Assembly (NCBI GenBank): GCA_000231825.2
Contig: JH720320.1
Span: 314,019 to 378,018 of the forward strand
Source of the DNA: Tetrahymena elliotti 4EA
Taxonomy: Eukaryota > Ciliophora > Oligohymenophorea > Hymenostomatida > Tetrahymenidae
Direction of reading: 5' to 3'
DNA: 64,000 nucleotides
Part shown: positions 63,127 through 64,000 of the stretch, piece after piece
Layout: every line of letters starts with the position of its first letter
How positions within the stretch are numbered: position 1 is the first letter of the stretch
The notes under the pieces: generated by a model
Databases searched by the model: none
What the model saw: only the letters and a program-made list of their open reading frames with translations
Told to the model about the DNA's origin: nothing
Made by a program: the position numbers and the translations under genes

Positions 63127-63508
63127 AAAAGTAAAAGGTAAGCAAGTGGGTCAAGTTACTAAGTAAAGAGTTACTAAGGATATTGCTAAGGTTAAAATGC
63201 TTCTAAAAAAGAAAATGCTAGATTGACTAGCTCTGAAACGGATAATTGATTATTGAGGGAGGATAAATCAATTCCGAATCATTTTTTTTTGTTTTAGAGT
63301 ATTTCATACTTAGTTTCTTAAAGATTATTACATGTTATAATGATTACGATAGTGTGAGCAGAAAATTTTTTGTTTTGATTAAATTTATTTCTAATGAGGA
63401 AAATTTTCAATCATGTACTTATTTATTTCAAAATATAATGGTGATTTTTGTGTAAAATTATGTTGATTTATCAAGCAGGAATCACCATTTAAGATATAAT
63501 AACTATAA

Positions 63509-63727
63509 TCATAAAGAAACTTTAGTTGAAGTAAACAAAAGAAAAAAAGAGCACTCTAATTCAGAGCAACTCCGTTTCATTCTATGCTTTTCACATTGAC
63601 CTCCATCTACCTAATGATGGTAGATTTCCTTGAACTTAGCTAGTTAGTTTTTCATTCTATTCTCCACTTAACTACCTCTTCTTTTTGTTTTTTAAGAAGG
63701 GAAGGAAGATTTTAACCTCAATTCTTT
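63509..63727 (-). pseudogene. Basic coding-like fragment, unknown
   Basis: 72 codons on minus between TGA codons, with a rich composition: SSFPSQKTKRRGSQVENRMK, NQLAKFKEIYHHQVDGGQCE and KHRMKRSCSELECSFF. It is in the same frame as the fragment at the right edge, separated by two TGA codons. His, Cys, Arg and Lys content is unlike A/T noise. No family is recognised. Confidence 0.35.
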
Positions 63728-63847
63728 TCATACAAGCTCTGAAAGGGGAATGAGCGAGAGTACTAGGAAGTGAGTTAGAAGAAGATAGTTAAGCTTTACA
63801 TTAACAAGAGAATAGATATTTAAAAGTTATCTTACATTAATTTATTA

Positions 63848-64000
63848 TCAAAGGCTAAGATCAAATGATTTTTGGCGTTTTTTTTGTCTAATATGTATGT
63901 CAGTCTTTGTCTAAGTAAAAGACTTTTAAAAATTACTAGAAGGAATAGATAAGAGATTTTGAGTACATTTTATTCTAAAAGCTTCAAGTAATCTCAGAAA
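63848..64000 (-). pseudogene. Coding-like fragment entering from the right edge
   Basis: On minus the frame is open from the window edge to TGA 63850-63848: LRLLEAFRIKCTQNLLSIPS, then SNFQKSFTQTKTDIHIRQKK and RQKSFDLSL. It is probably the continuation of a gene or element that lies beyond the window. An intron after it is possible, since the frame resumes protein-like sequence at 63727. Confidence 0.35.

Larger units (their letters stand above)
61760..64000. mobile_element. GC-richer region with broken ORFs, possible mobile-element remnant
   Basis: From about 61.7 kb to the window end GC is visibly higher than elsewhere, and protein-like frames occur on both strands, interrupted by TGA. No terminal repeat, catalytic triad or named transposase motif could be recognised, so 'mobile element' is an inference from composition and decay. 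Alternatives are a spliced gene entering from the right or foreign DNA. The individual frames are listed separately. Confidence 0.35.

Noticed and set aside
1..64000. tRNA or other classical RNA genes
   Set aside because: I looked for tRNA B-box-like stretches and paired arms in the GC-richer spots and found none that folds plausibly; a covariance-model scan would be needed to exclude divergent ones.

Overview
The window looks like ciliate nuclear DNA, most likely Tetrahymena or a close relative (oligohymenophorean; thermophila is my best guess). It is extremely AT-rich. TAA and TAG are read as glutamine, and TGA is the only stop. With that code the apparent scatter of tiny ORFs becomes long genes with short AT-rich introns (many of 47-64 nt, GT...AG) and AAAATG-like starts. 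The clearest proof is one uninterrupted 2,172-codon frame on the minus strand (15262-21780) full of TAA and TAG. The code assignment is a reading of the sequence; the species is inferred.

Left part (1-14.2 kb, mostly plus strand): a ZC2HC-type zinc-finger gene cut by the window edge; a short doubtful ORF; a 1,316-aa leucine-rich-repeat protein made of 39 units of exactly 90 nt; a two-exon basic, Gln/Asn-rich protein; a five-exon mitochondrial carrier of the SLC25A32 (folate/FAD) type; and a five-exon Brix-domain protein, RPF2, for 60S ribosome assembly.

Middle part (15.2-39.4 kb): a giant NACHT-pentapeptide-WD40 STAND ATPase on minus; a possible membrane protein; a small secreted protein; an amino-acid-permease-like transporter on plus; a secreted Cys-rich small protein; a 679-aa coiled-coil protein; a tubulin-tyrosine-ligase-like (TTLL) enzyme with a long Gln-rich insertion; a TPR protein; and a secreted protein rich in Thr, Asn and aromatic residues.

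Right part (39.4-64 kb): a gene-poor, very AT-rich tract of nearly 19 kb. Its only convincing genes are three dispersed tandem paralogs on minus (46.2, 50.5 and 53.7 kb) of a small protein family I do not recognise. Beyond it come a 359-aa Gln/Lys/Ser-rich protein (58.1 kb) and a small type I membrane protein (60.4 kb). The last 2.3 kb is richer in GC, holds broken reading frames on both strands and resembles the remains of a mobile element.

No tRNA, rRNA, CRISPR, telomere or convincing chromosome-breakage sequence was seen. The genes do not form an operon-like unit; most are independent housekeeping, cytoskeletal, membrane or secreted functions. The three-copy family and the decayed GC-richer end are the best candidates for something undescribed.
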